Notes under the pieces: generated by a model
The model's database searches: none
What the model was told of the DNA's origin: nothing
Seen by the model: the letters and a program-made list of their open reading frames with translations, nothing else
Shown here: in pieces, positions 1 through 7,697 of the stretch
Layout: the number at the start of each line of letters is the position of its first letter
Numbering within the stretch: the stretch's first letter is position 1
DNA from: Candidatus Methanoperedens sp.
Lineage (GTDB): Archaea > Halobacteriota > Methanosarcinia > Methanosarcinales > Methanoperedenaceae
DNA length: 51,335 bases
Assembly: GCA_030650845.1 (NCBI GenBank)
Contig: JAUSDC010000032.1
Span: 1 to 51,335 of the forward strand
Reading direction: 5' to 3'
Position numbers and translations under genes: made by a program

Positions 1-86
1 AATTTGGCTGCAGCTTGTGGCCAAATTTCAGAGTCATCTACTTTAGCTCCCCTTGGCAATTTGGCTACAGCCTGTAGCCATATTGT
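1..86. repeat. Two 57-bp-spaced palindromic repeat units inside the DUF1016 gene
   Basis: Imperfect 27-bp palindromes lie at 1-27 and 58-84, with arms of the type AATTTGGCTACAG / CTGTAGCCAAATT. Their spacing is 57 bp, which is 19 codons, so they encode related peptides on the minus strand (IWLQAVAKL and IWPQAAAK). More units may lie beyond the window edge. Confidence 0.7.
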
Positions 87-389
87 GGGATCTGAATAAG
101 AAAGGAATAACTGTTTTGCACTTCGTAGATTTCTCGGCGAAAAGCCGGTCGTGCCCGGAAATGCGTGTTGCAGATCCGCTGCGACCATTTCGACTACTGA
201 TTCACCCCAGCCAAGTGCTTGCTGCTTTTCCACAATTCCATGCCCAATGTCCCAGTAAAGCATGATCAGGTCGCAGTTCATAGCCCGCGCCGCCGAAATG
301 CGTGCGGAAACCACGCGAGCCTTCAGGTTCTCGATGAACTGACGATATTCCGGCGAGGTCAGCATGGCCGAGTCAGTAGGGTTTTTCAT
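1..389 (-). CDS. DUF1016 (YhcG-type) PDDEXK nuclease-family protein, N-terminal part, cut by window edge
   Basis: This is the N-terminal 129 codons of a protein that runs off the left edge. The translation matches the DUF1016 N-terminal domain: a stretch reading LIMLYWDIGHGI, then QALGWGESVVEMVAADL, then FPGTTGFSPRNL. In this family a PDDEXK nuclease domain follows this region; it would lie outside the window. The start ATG (387-389) overlaps the hsdM stop TGA (386-388) as ATGA, so the two genes are translationally coupled. DUF1016 genes often sit inside type I restriction loci, and hsdS would be expected further left. The last visible codons contain two in-frame 57-bp repeat units, each centred on an imperfect palindrome. 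The function of the protein in the locus is not known to me. Confidence 0.8.
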   Translation of the reverse strand, partial: MKNPTDSAMLTSPEYRQFIENLKARVVSARISAARAMNCDLIMLYWDIGHGIVEKQQALGWGESVVEMVAADLQHAFPGTTGFSPRNLRSAKQLFLSYSDPTIWLQAVAKLPRGAKVDDSEIWPQAAAK

Positions 390-2368
390 TTAGCCAGCCC
401 CTCCAGCATCTTCTCTGCCTCTTTCTCCAATCGCCAGAATTCTTCCAATAATTCCTTCGCTGGCGTCGGCGGATGATAGCGATAAAAGTATTTGTTCGGC
501 AGGATTTCGTATCCAAGCTGCGGGCTGTCTTCCCAATGGATGATGGGCTTTGCGATCTCCCGTTTCAGGAACGCCTCGATGTCTTCGCCGTGAGGAATGT
601 ATTCATCGTCCTGCACGTAGTGCCGGTGCGTCCACTCAATGGAGAGGATTTCTGGTCGATCGCCCAGAGCCGCTTTGAGCTTCTTCACGGCGCTGTCCAC
701 TGGTTTGAGGATGAACTCCACGGTCTTCTCTTTGTTATCTGTTTTCAAGCGCACACAGAAGGTGAGGTCGCTGTCATGGAACGCCTGCTCCTTTGCAAGG
801 TTGGCAGCGGTGAAAGTCTTCTCGTAGGGTTCGGTGATGATGACTGGCTGGTCGTTCTCGTCGGTCTGCCAAAAAACAACTTTGACCTTATGATAGGCAA
901 AATCGGTGGTGTGGAACAGTTTCACCTGCTCGTCTGCAAAACCATTTGCCCAGCCTTCGTGGTAGCGCTGTTCGATCCATTGCCGGTGGGCGTCGGTCAT
1001 CCGGTTACGCTTATTACCAAAAGACTTCGGCTCTTTCTCGAACTGCGCTCGGGCGTCGATCAGCATCACCCTGCCGCGATGGTCGACAGGCTTCTCATTT
1101 CGCAGCAGCCAGATGTAGGTGAAGATGCCGGTGTTATAGAAAAGCTGGTCAGGCAGCATGACAATGGCATCAAGCCAGTCGTTCTCCAGTATCCAGCGGC
1201 GGATCTCGCTTTCACCTGAGCCGCAATCACCGTTGGACAGGGGCGAACCGTTGAAAATAATAGCGATGCGGCTGCCCCCGTCTTCAGGCTGGATCATCTT
1301 CGCCAGCATAGTTTGCAGGAACAGCAGCGCGCCGTCGTTGGAACGCGGCATGCCTGCCCGATAGCGTGTCGTCTCAAGCTTGCGCGCTTCTGCCTCATAG
1401 CCATCCTTGCCGCCCCATGTGACGCCAAAGGGCGGATTGCTAAGCATGCGGTTAAAGCGGTATTTCGTCTCAGGGAACTGGTCTCCCGGTTCTTTGCTGT
1501 GCGGGTCGTGAGGAATGAGCGAGTTGCCAAGCAGTACCGTCGCCTGTTTGTCATTCTTGATCAGGAAGTCAGCCTTGCAGATGGCGTAGTTCGTCGGCGA
1601 TAGTTCCTGGCAGTGAAGGGTCAGGAACTTCTCAACACGCTCTCTTTCCTCTGGCGTAGCGGCGCGGTCGAGCATGTGTTCTTTAGCAATGGATACCATT
1701 CCGCCTGTGCCGCCTGCGGTGTCATAGATGGAGAAATGCCTGTCAGGGATCGGTATCTCAAGCAGTTCGACCATGAGACGGATGACCTCGCGCGGAGTGA
1801 AATGTTCTCCCGCCTCCTCGCCGCTTTGTTCTGAAAAGCGCCGCAGCAGTTCCTCGTAAATGTAGCTCATCTCAAGACCTGAGAGCTTGTCCGGGCCAAG
1901 CTCCATTTCCTTGTATTGATTCAGGATCGGAGCGAGCCGGTTGTTCTTCACCATCAGGCCGATGGTGGCACGGTAATTGAAGTGTTCGATGATATCGTCA
2001 ATGTTATTGGAAAAGCCGTTGATATAGGCGCGAAAGTTATCCTCCAGGAGCATGTGGTCTTCGTCATAGACCTTTCGCAGCGTCCAGTCGGTCTTGTTCG
2101 AGAACGGCGCCTGCTGGGGATTAAGTTCGAGTTCTTTGACAAGCTTTGTAAGCTCCTTCTCAGTTATATTGGGCCGCTTAGCCAGCACTTCAGCGCTCTT
2201 TGCCTCGCGCCATGCGAGCAATACGCACTCCAGCCGCCGGATAACGATGATGGGCAGGATGACGCTCTGGTATTCGTAAGCCTTGAACTTGCCTCGCAGT
2301 CGTTCTGCGGATTTCCAGATATCAGTTGCGAGATTGTCGAGTTTTGGTTTGTTAAGTGAGAGTGCCAT
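386..2368 (-). CDS. hsdM: Type I restriction-modification DNA methyltransferase subunit (HsdM)
   Basis: This is the 660-residue modification subunit of a type I restriction system, which methylates adenine at N6 within the target chosen by HsdS. The N-terminal helical HsdM domain (about residues 10-150) is followed by the N6-MTase domain. That domain has a motif I variant, DTAGGTGG, at 216-223 (the usual form is DPACGTGG) and catalytic NPPF at 311-314. The phrase GEHFTPREVIRLMVELL before motif I is typical of the family. I place the start at 2368 because the sequence matches the family from MALSLNKP onward and AAAGGAT lies upstream; the open frame to 2503 is an unsupported extension. The gene is clearly richer in G+C than the DNA at 2.4-4.6 kb, consistent with transfer. 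No hsdR is visible. Confidence 0.93.
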   Translation of the reverse strand: MALSLNKPKLDNLATDIWKSAERLRGKFKAYEYQSVILPIIVIRRLECVLLAWREAKSAEVLAKRPNITEKELTKLVKELELNPQQAPFSNKTDWTLRKVYDEDHMLLEDNFRAYINGFSNNIDDIIEHFNYRATIGLMVKNNRLAPILNQYKEMELGPDKLSGLEMSYIYEELLRRFSEQSGEEAGEHFTPREVIRLMVELLEIPIPDRHFSIYDTAGGTGGMVSIAKEHMLDRAATPEERERVEKFLTLHCQELSPTNYAICKADFLIKNDKQATVLLGNSLIPHDPHSKEPGDQFPETKYRFNRMLSNPPFGVTWGGKDGYEAEARKLETTRYRAGMPRSNDGALLFLQTMLAKMIQPEDGGSRIAIIFNGSPLSNGDCGSGESEIRRWILENDWLDAIVMLPDQLFYNTGIFTYIWLLRNEKPVDHRGRVMLIDARAQFEKEPKSFGNKRNRMTDAHRQWIEQRYHEGWANGFADEQVKLFHTTDFAYHKVKVVFWQTDENDQPVIITEPYEKTFTAANLAKEQAFHDSDLTFCVRLKTDNKEKTVEFILKPVDSAVKKLKAALGDRPEILSIEWTHRHYVQDDEYIPHGEDIEAFLKREIAKPIIHWEDSPQLGYEILPNKYFYRYHPPTPAKELLEEFWRLEKEAEKMLEGLAK

Positions 2369-3027
2369 TTTATTTTCAATATCCTTTTTTTGATTTAACG
2401 TTATTATAATTATGAAACCAAGCATATACCGTTTGTAATGAATCAAAAAGCTTTTCATAATTTCTGCCTGCGCGAGGATATAGTATCCGTGGAAATCCGC
2501 CAAATCCGCGCAATCCGCGTTCTACGTCGTGGTAATTCTGCGTTGTGCACCTCGAAAAAAGCCAACACAACAGGACACACACGAACAAAATCCTCCCCCC
2601 ACAAAAATGCAAACCCCAGCCCCCCGAATGCTTTAATTTTGATGTGAAGCGGTTGCATGGGGGCATATCGGCGCCAGGGATTAATATTTAAAGAGTGATA
2701 AATATGCGGCGCCTTTGATACATGAAAAAAATATTGAGAGAAATAAATATTTTAGTGTCAAGTGGCAGGTTGGGGAGTGGGGGTTAGTGTGTTAAAAAAG
2801 TTACACCTGCCACCTACACAGTTCCAATAAACCAGAATATAATATTTAAGATTTACGATATTATTCTGGGTTATTTCTGAGATTGACCTTGCACATTATA
2901 CGATGTTAATATGTGAGTAAAAAAAATATGAACAGCTTCCTCTCATGAGTTTGGGTAATGTTTGGGAAAATAGTTTTAAATATGAAAACTGTGAAACCCT
3001 TGCAGAAAAGAGAGAAAAATAGGTGGG
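2369..3027. other. AT-rich intergenic stretch with gene remnant and inverted repeats
   Basis: I see no convincing gene in this 659-bp stretch. It holds a degenerate segment near 2490-2525 with repeated AATCCGC words, the first 85-bp gene-tail repeat (2628-2712), an inverted repeat GTGGCAGGT/ACCTGCCAC (2762-2770 with 2805-2813), and an imperfect hairpin near 2832-2870 (CCAGAATA...TATTCTGG). The word GGTTGGGGAGTGG occurs near 2769 and again near 3026. It reads like a recombination-worn boundary between the restriction locus and the small-gene patch. Confidence 0.6.
2628..2712 (+). repeat. 85-bp direct repeat, copy 1 (duplicated 3' end of a lost gene)
   Basis: This segment matches 4630-4714 over 85 bp with 4 mismatches. 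In frame it encodes a 20-residue tail beginning CFNFDVKRLHGG and ending APGINI, with stop TAA at 2689-2691. The two mismatches that fall inside the coding part (ATA/ATT and CCA/CCG) are both synonymous. Upstream of 2628 the similarity ends, so only the gene tail is present here. Confidence 0.85.
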
Positions 3028-3234
3028 TTGGGGAGTGGTGGTATCTTCCCTGCAAGGTCAAAATCCTATTTTCTTTACATAATATATAGACTTTTTGGAC
3101 TTTTAAAAATGAATCAGAATAAAAGTCTGTCTCACAGTTTTATGTCATGGATTAACCAACTTTTTTTAACAAGGGAAACTTTAAGTATACTCTCTTTCAT
3201 AATGTTAATAGTCACAGGGGGTGACAGAAAAACG

Positions 3235-3351
3235 ACTGAACAAGTTGAATGTAAAGAAGCAGGAATAGAGTGTCCTTTCATGCTTCGCACCGAGAGTGAT
3301 GATGAGCTTGTCTACTTTACTAAACAGCATGTGAAGAAGGAAAAATATTAG
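3235..3351 (+). CDS. Small DUF1059-like protein (start uncertain)
   Basis: The frame is open from 3028 to 3351, but only the last ~37 residues resemble a known family. The pattern VECKEAGIECPF, then acidic residues, then a closing HVKKEKY fits the short DUF1059 domain (Cys...GxxCxF...E..H). The function of DUF1059 is unknown. No good start with a ribosome-binding site is visible next to the domain. In-frame ATGs exist upstream, near 3109, 3142 and 3202, and the residues between them and the domain look hydrophobic and unlike the family. The coordinates given cover the recognisable part. It is followed after 9 bp by the CMD-family gene, so they probably share a transcript. Confidence 0.5.
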   Translation, partial: TEQVECKEAGIECPFMLRTESDDELVYFTKQHVKKEKY

Positions 3352-3360
3352 GAGTGCACA

Positions 3361-3750
3361 ATGAACTATGAAGATACAATAAAAGATATAGAAAAGACAT
3401 TGGGAATAGTACCAGGCTTTATGAAAGCATTACCCAAGAATGTTCTTGTACAGGAATGGCCTCTTTTCAAAACATATAACTTTGAAAAGACAGAAATACC
3501 GGCCAAATATAGAGAACTTATGGGCTTGGCAGTAGCGGCTAACATAAAATGTCCTTACTGTATAATCTTCCATAAGGGCGCAGCAGAAATGAATGGCGCA
3601 ACAAAAGAAGAACTGGCGGAAACGGCATTTCTCGCAAGTTACACAGCAAGATGGAGTACTCTAATTCACGCTCAGAATTATGATTTAGAGACTTTCAAGA
3701 AAGAGTTCGAACAGATAGGAAAGCATCTGCAAAAGATGATGAAAAAATAA
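3361..3750 (+). CDS. Carboxymuconolactone decarboxylase/AhpD-like protein
   Basis: This 129-residue protein belongs to the CMD/AhpD alpha-helical family. The redox motif is clear: C64-P-Y-C67, followed by H71, in the context MGLAVAANIKCPYCIIFHKG. Members with this CxxCxxxH arrangement are usually thiol-based peroxidases or disulfide reductases rather than true decarboxylases. GGAGTG sits just before the ATG. It lies in a run of four small same-strand genes (DUF1059-like, this one, DUF4242-like, PAS), suggesting a small redox or stress unit. The substrate cannot be read from the sequence. Confidence 0.88.
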   Translation: MNYEDTIKDIEKTLGIVPGFMKALPKNVLVQEWPLFKTYNFEKTEIPAKYRELMGLAVAANIKCPYCIIFHKGAAEMNGATKEELAETAFLASYTARWSTLIHAQNYDLETFKKEFEQIGKHLQKMMKK

Positions 3751-3769
3751 ATGTAAAGAGGTGAAATCA

Positions 3770-4006
3770 ATGCCAAGATTTATAGACCAACATCCAATGA
3801 AACCGTTCAAAGCTGAACAGCTTAAAGGACTGCAAAAGATGAAAGCTGATGAGTTCGGGGTAACACACCATGAAATTATTTTCAGTGAAAAAGAGAATAA
3901 AATCTGGTGCGTAATAGACGCTCCGAATAAAGAAGCTGTCAAAAAGCACCACGAGAAAGCAAATGTTAAAACGGACTTCATTTACGAGGTTGAAACAACT
4001 ACATAA
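3770..4006 (+). CDS. DUF4242-family small protein
   Basis: The 78-residue product starts MPRFIDQHPM and continues with DEFGVTHHEI, DAPNKEAVKKHHEKA and an EVETTT end. This is the pattern of the DUF4242 (SCO4226-like) ferredoxin-fold family, some of whose members bind nickel. The start is set at ATG 3770, because AAAGAGGTG (3755-3763) is a good ribosome-binding site for it; the in-frame GTG at 3761 is part of that site. It lies 19 bp after the CMD gene and is probably co-transcribed with it. The histidines at HH and HHEK could bind metal, which is inference. Confidence 0.8.
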   Translation: MPRFIDQHPMKPFKAEQLKGLQKMKADEFGVTHHEIIFSEKENKIWCVIDAPNKEAVKKHHEKANVKTDFIYEVETTT

Positions 4007-4121
4007 ATAAACATAAGATAAAATATGTTTCAATGTTTCTTCGTAAACAGTGGGAAAGATTATTTTTTTCTTTCTCTTTCAAAATAAAAGAATGGAAAAT
4101 AGAAATTAAAAGGTGATAATA

Positions 4122-4514
4122 TTGGCAAAAGAAAATGTAAATCCGCATGAAGAGATAATGAATGGAGTTCAAGAACAACTGAAAGAAGTCCTGGATGAGT
4201 CGAAGCAAGCTATCTATGTATATCTTGATGACCACCATATTACATACAATCAACAGTTTGCTTCGCTATTAGGATACAAATCTATTGAGGAATTGTCAAA
4301 AGTAAAAGAACCTTTTGTCGATGCTTTCGTTACGGAGAAGACTCAGGAAACTCTGATACATGCTTACAAGCACGCAATGGAAGATAAAATTCCATCAGAC
4401 ATCGAAATCTTCATGAAGAGGAAAACAGGAGAACCCGTAAAAGTTAAGGTAATAATGGTACCCATTGCTTATAATGGAGAACTACTCGCTCTACATTTTG
4501 TAAAGAAAATCTAA
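4122..4514 (+). CDS. Stand-alone PAS-domain protein
   Basis: The product, about 130 residues, is essentially one PAS domain: a helical lead, then AIYVYLDDHHITYNQQFA, LLGYKSIEEL, and the closing strands VKVKVIMVPIAYNGE and LLALHFVKKI. No output domain is attached, so it is a sensor or ligand-binding module that must act through a partner. I prefer the TTG at 4122 (AKENVNPHEE) because AGGTGAT at 4111-4117 lies at normal distance. The in-frame GTG at 4113 overlaps that site. It closes the small-gene patch, about 115 bp after DUF4242. Confidence 0.8.
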   Translation: MAKENVNPHEEIMNGVQEQLKEVLDESKQAIYVYLDDHHITYNQQFASLLGYKSIEELSKVKEPFVDAFVTEKTQETLIHAYKHAMEDKIPSDIEIFMKRKTGEPVKVKVIMVPIAYNGELLALHFVKKI

Positions 4515-4546
4515 TTGACACGGGACAATTCAACCAGGACGATTAA

Positions 4547-4693
4547 TATTTTTATGTGCATTGGGTGCCGGCTCAAACACAGGCGAACTGGAAGGGGCTC
4601 TGGTATGATGCGGTGTTCCGGTTACCTGTATGCTTTAATTTTGATGTGAAGCGGTTGCATGGGGGCATTTCGGCGCCGGGGATTAATATTTAA
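4547..4693 (+). pseudogene. C-terminal remnant of an unrecognised gene
   Basis: After an in-frame stop at 4544-4546, the frame is open and reads as a natural protein end: VHWVPAQTQANWKGLWYDAV followed by the tail shared with copy 1, ending APGINI and TAA at 4691-4693. There is no convincing start, and the frame is too short for a whole domain. The last 20 codons are duplicated at 2629-2691 with only synonymous changes. I do not recognise the parent protein. Confidence 0.55.
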
Positions 4694-4714
4694 AGAGTAA
4701 TAAATATGAGGCGC
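4630..4714 (+). repeat. 85-bp direct repeat, copy 2
   Basis: This is the second copy of the repeat at 2628-2712, with 81 of 85 bases identical. The shared end contains TTAATATTTAAAG, which overlaps the stop codon of the remnant and resembles an archaeal TATA box. It lies about 80-90 bp upstream of the amidohydrolase start and could serve as its promoter. Confidence 0.85.
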
Positions 4715-4776
4715 AAATGATCTCCTCAGACACTCAGAACGAAAAGCGCAAATAGCATAAAGTCAAATCAGGTAGC

Positions 4777-5817
4777 ATGGAACAGACCCTGCAGGGTACC
4801 ATCATCTACGGAGACGAATTCGAACCTTTAGACGGCATAATCACCATAGAGGACGGTATTATAAAAGACATCGAAGAAAAAAAGATCAAGGCAGACACCA
4901 TAATCGCCCCCTGCTTCGTGAACGCCCACACACATATAGGCGACTCCGTGATAAAGGACCCACCTTACCTTCCCCTTGCTGAACTTGTTCAACCTCCGAA
5001 CGGGCTAAAGCACAGTATCCTTGCGCAGACATCAAGGGATGATCTTGTCGCATCCATGAAAGCCACTATCCATGACATGATAAGAACAGGCACCTGCGCC
5101 TTTATGGATTTTCGTGAGGGCGGATCGGCTGGTGTTAAGGCGCTAAACGATGCTTTATCCGGATCTCAAATCGAAGCAATGAGTTTTGGAAGGCCCGTGG
5201 ATAACGATATGAGTTATCTTGATCAATGCAACGGGACTGGCCTTAGCAGCACCAGCGACCTTGAGATCGATGTGATCCAGGAGATTGTCAGGCATACAAA
5301 AGGAAATGGAAAAAGAATTGCCATCCATGCCGGAGAAAGAGATATGTCTGATATTCTGCCTGCTATTGAGCTTGAACCCGATCATTTGATACATCTTACC
5401 CATGCAGGAAAAAAAGAGATAAAATTGATTGGAAGAGAGGGTATACCTGTCGTGGTCTGTCTGCGTTCGAATTTCCTTACACGGTCTGGGCTGCCACCCA
5501 TAAAAAAAATGATGGATGAAGGCATCGTTGTCGCAGCAGGGACAGACAACGTGATGCTAAATTCGGTCAATATGTTCTCTGAGATGGAATTCCTTGCAAA
5601 AACAGCTCTGTACGATGACAGACAAGTATTTAAACTGTGCACGCTAAATGGGGCAAAAGTAGCAGGTATAGATAAAGAACTGGGCTCCATAAAAACGGGG
5701 AAAAAGGCAAGACTGATGATTTTAAATAAAAAGTCAGACAATATGTATGGTATAAGAAATCCTTTAAGCAGCCTTGTGAGACGTGCAAGACCGGATGACA
5801 TTATCAGGATAATCTAA
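4777..5817 (+). CDS. Amidohydrolase-superfamily protein (cytosine deaminase/chlorohydrolase-like)
   Basis: This 346-residue metal-dependent hydrolase has the superfamily signatures. NAHTH gives metal ligands H51 and H53, HAGE lies at about 184, HLTHA at about 206-210, and GTDN has D257. A small N-terminal beta-sandwich (DGIITIEDGIIKDIEE) and a C-terminal return to it (GSIKTGKKARLMILN) are as expected. The substrate could be a deaminated base, a guanidine or another cyclic amide; the sequence does not decide. UspA follows after 18 bp and a CBS protein after that, so a three-gene unit is likely. The upstream region holds the 85-bp repeat with a TATA-like element. Confidence 0.85.
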   Translation: MEQTLQGTIIYGDEFEPLDGIITIEDGIIKDIEEKKIKADTIIAPCFVNAHTHIGDSVIKDPPYLPLAELVQPPNGLKHSILAQTSRDDLVASMKATIHDMIRTGTCAFMDFREGGSAGVKALNDALSGSQIEAMSFGRPVDNDMSYLDQCNGTGLSSTSDLEIDVIQEIVRHTKGNGKRIAIHAGERDMSDILPAIELEPDHLIHLTHAGKKEIKLIGREGIPVVVCLRSNFLTRSGLPPIKKMMDEGIVVAAGTDNVMLNSVNMFSEMEFLAKTALYDDRQVFKLCTLNGAKVAGIDKELGSIKTGKKARLMILNKKSDNMYGIRNPLSSLVRRARPDDIIRII

Positions 5818-5835
5818 ATGAAAAGGAGATAATTT

Positions 5836-6282
5836 ATGGCAAGCAAATTTTATAAAAAAATACTGATTGCAACGGACGGGTCAGAATATACAAATAACTC
5901 GATAGATTATGGATTAGAGCTGGCAAAAAACACAGGTGCAAAAGTGCATGTCATATACGTGATCGATACGGCAGCATTTGCGTCGATACCCATGGATGCA
6001 GCATGGGAAAGTATGTATTCTCTTTTGAAACAGGAAGGAGATGAAGCAACCAAGCAGGTTGCAGACAAAGCTGATGCAGAAGGGCTGGAAGTTGAAAGAA
6101 ATACTGTTGAAGGGCATCCTGCAGAAGAAATAATAAAATATGCTGAAAAGAATTCCATAAGCCTTATAGTATTGGGAACGCTTGGAAAAAGCGGTCTTGA
6201 CAGATTCCTGCTTGGAAGCGTTGCCGAAAAAGTAGTTCGCACATCAAAAATACCAGTTCTTGTTGTGCGCGGGAAAAAATAA
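5836..6282 (+). CDS. Universal stress protein, UspA family
   Basis: The 148-residue protein has the UspA fold: KKILIATDGSEYTNNSIDYG at the N-terminus and the ATP-binding loop G-x2-G-x9-G-S (GTLGKSGLDRFLLGS) near residue 115, ending in VVRTSKIPVLVVRG. Presence of the loop suggests an ATP-binding type. A strong ribosome-binding site, AAAAGGAGAT, precedes the ATG. The gene lies between the amidohydrolase and the four-CBS gene with short spacers, so it probably belongs to the same transcript. The exact stress role cannot be assigned. Confidence 0.93.
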   Translation: MASKFYKKILIATDGSEYTNNSIDYGLELAKNTGAKVHVIYVIDTAAFASIPMDAAWESMYSLLKQEGDEATKQVADKADAEGLEVERNTVEGHPAEEIIKYAEKNSISLIVLGTLGKSGLDRFLLGSVAEKVVRTSKIPVLVVRGKK

Positions 6283-6296
6283 AAAGGAGACGAAAA

Positions 6297-7157
6297 ATGG
6301 TTGATTCGCCAGAAAACATCAATGTTGAAGATGTAATGATAAGAGAGGTCGCTTCCGCTGAATTGCCGGGCTCAAGGGATGAAGTGCTTGAAATATTAAA
6401 AACAAAGCATATCTCAGGAGTCCCCATAGTAAAAAATGGGGAACTGCTGGGGATCGTTACCAGGACAGATCTACTGAAGAATCCGGAAGAAGAGCAGATA
6501 GCGTTAATAATGACACGGAATCCCGTAACCATTTCGCCTGGTAGATCGATAGCTGAAGCAGCCAGAGTCATCCTGGAAAACAATATCAGGCGTCTTCCTG
6601 TTGTTGAGGATAGTAAGCTTTTAGGTATTTTGACTATAGCAGATATCGTGGGCGCAATAGCTAAGTTGAATCTTACAGCCCCCATAAGCGATTATGTGGG
6701 TAACCACGTGGTATCCGTCTGGAGCGAAACCCCAATTTCTATAGTGGGTGCTATTATGGAGCTGGCTGACGTAAAGGCTGTCCCCATACTCGATTCGAAC
6801 CTGGCTCTTGTGGGTGTAGCTTCGGATAAGGATCTAATCGGTGCAAGTATAATTGAGGATCGCACCGAGGTTTCCAATATGTCTTCTGGATCTGATGATG
6901 ATGCATGGACATGGGAATCCATGCGCGATACAATGAGCCTTTATTACAGCGTTGCCAAGATAAAGCTGCCAGGTTATCCCATAAAAGATATCATAAAGTT
7001 CAAGGGCGAACCCGAGACCGTTGTTTCAAGTTCCCAGGTCAGCGAAAGCGCCAAGAAAATGAGGCGCAAGAGATTAGACCAGATCCCCGTTATAACAAGT
7101 TCAAGGAAACTCCTTGGTCTTCTTCGTGACAAGGATCTGCTAAAAGCGATAATCTAA
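6297..7157 (+). CDS. Protein with four CBS domains
   Basis: The 286-residue protein is made of two Bateman pairs. CBS1 spans about residues 9-58 (VEDVMIREVASAEL), CBS2 about 66-120 (IMTRNPVTISPGRSI), CBS3 about 127-183 (VGNHVVSVWSETPI) and CBS4 about 228-286 (IIKFKGEPETVVSS). CBS pairs bind adenosyl ligands and control partner proteins. No catalytic or DNA-binding domain is attached, and the linker of about 40 residues between CBS3 and CBS4 is unassigned. The start follows AAAAGGAGA, 14 bp after uspA. The gene ends in a T-rich tract shared with convergent pyrE. Confidence 0.9.
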   Translation: MVDSPENINVEDVMIREVASAELPGSRDEVLEILKTKHISGVPIVKNGELLGIVTRTDLLKNPEEEQIALIMTRNPVTISPGRSIAEAARVILENNIRRLPVVEDSKLLGILTIADIVGAIAKLNLTAPISDYVGNHVVSVWSETPISIVGAIMELADVKAVPILDSNLALVGVASDKDLIGASIIEDRTEVSNMSSGSDDDAWTWESMRDTMSLYYSVAKIKLPGYPIKDIIKFKGEPETVVSSSQVSESAKKMRRKRLDQIPVITSSRKLLGLLRDKDLLKAII

Positions 7158-7178
7158 TTTTTTTTTTATTTTTTATGA
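7156..7178. terminator. T-rich transcription end between convergent genes
   Basis: A run of ten T, then A, then six T lies immediately after the CBS gene stop and before the pyrE stop. Oligo-T tracts terminate archaeal RNA polymerase, so this fits the plus-strand transcript. No stem-loop is needed or obvious. Confidence 0.6.
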
Positions 7179-7697
7179 TAGTTCTCTCATCCTTACAAGT
7201 GGTATGAGCTCAACATCTAAAGAGGCCAGAGATTTTAATGCCCCTTCTTCGCGGTCTACTACAGTAATAACGTGACGAATCATGAGTCCTTCATCTCTCA
7301 ATGTTTGTATGGCTTTTATCACAGACCCGCCCGTGGTGGTTACATCCTCAACAAGTACAACATCACTGCCAGTGATAACATCTCCAACTATCTGCCCTTT
7401 TGTTCCATATTCTTTTGCCTCTTTTCTTATCATCAATAGGGGCTTTCCGGTCTCCAGTGAGACCGAGACCGCAATCGGTACACCACCAAGGGCAACACCT
7501 CCAATGTAATCAGCATGGATGGAATTGAGTTTCATTATTTCTGAAATCCTGCAGGCTATCAATTTTAACAATACAGGATTTGTGCTGGCTTTTTTGATAT
7601 CGACGTAATACCTGCTTTTCCTTCCCGATGCGAGCGTGAAATCACCAAATTTTATGGCTCCGCATTCTTTCAGTGCATCTGCGAGGCTTTTCACCAT
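7173..7697 (-). CDS. pyrE: Orotate phosphoribosyltransferase
   Basis: PyrE transfers the phosphoribosyl group of PRPP to orotate, giving OMP in pyrimidine synthesis. The PRPP-binding motif VVLVEDVTTTGGS is at residues 113-125. The dimer loop RKEAKEYGTKGQ, with its catalytic lysines, precedes it. FTLASGRKSRYYVD near the N-terminus is also typical. Length (174 residues) is normal for archaeal enzymes. The start overlaps the end of carS by 7 bp (ATGGTGA), so the two are translationally coupled in an operon that begins with the dCMP deaminase gene. Confidence 0.95.
   Translation of the reverse strand: MVKSLADALKECGAIKFGDFTLASGRKSRYYVDIKKASTNPVLLKLIACRISEIMKLNSIHADYIGGVALGGVPIAVSVSLETGKPLLMIRKEAKEYGTKGQIVGDVITGSDVVLVEDVTTTGGSVIKAIQTLRDEGLMIRHVITVVDREEGALKSLASLDVELIPLVRMRELS

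Noticed and set aside
473-1219. Long open frame on the plus strand opposite hsdM
   Set aside because: It is a shadow of the GC-rich hsdM gene, with no family-like motifs and no ribosome-binding site.
2369-2503. N-terminal extension of HsdM
   Set aside because: The extra 45 residues do not fit the family, and a ribosome-binding site precedes the ATG at 2368.
2376-2666. Open frames between hsdM and the small-gene patch
   Set aside because: They consist of low-complexity intergenic sequence and part of the repeat; no protein-like pattern in either strand.
2628-4714. 85-bp repeats as target-site duplications of a transposon
   Set aside because: They are much longer than usual target duplications, encode a gene tail, and no transposase or integrase lies between them.
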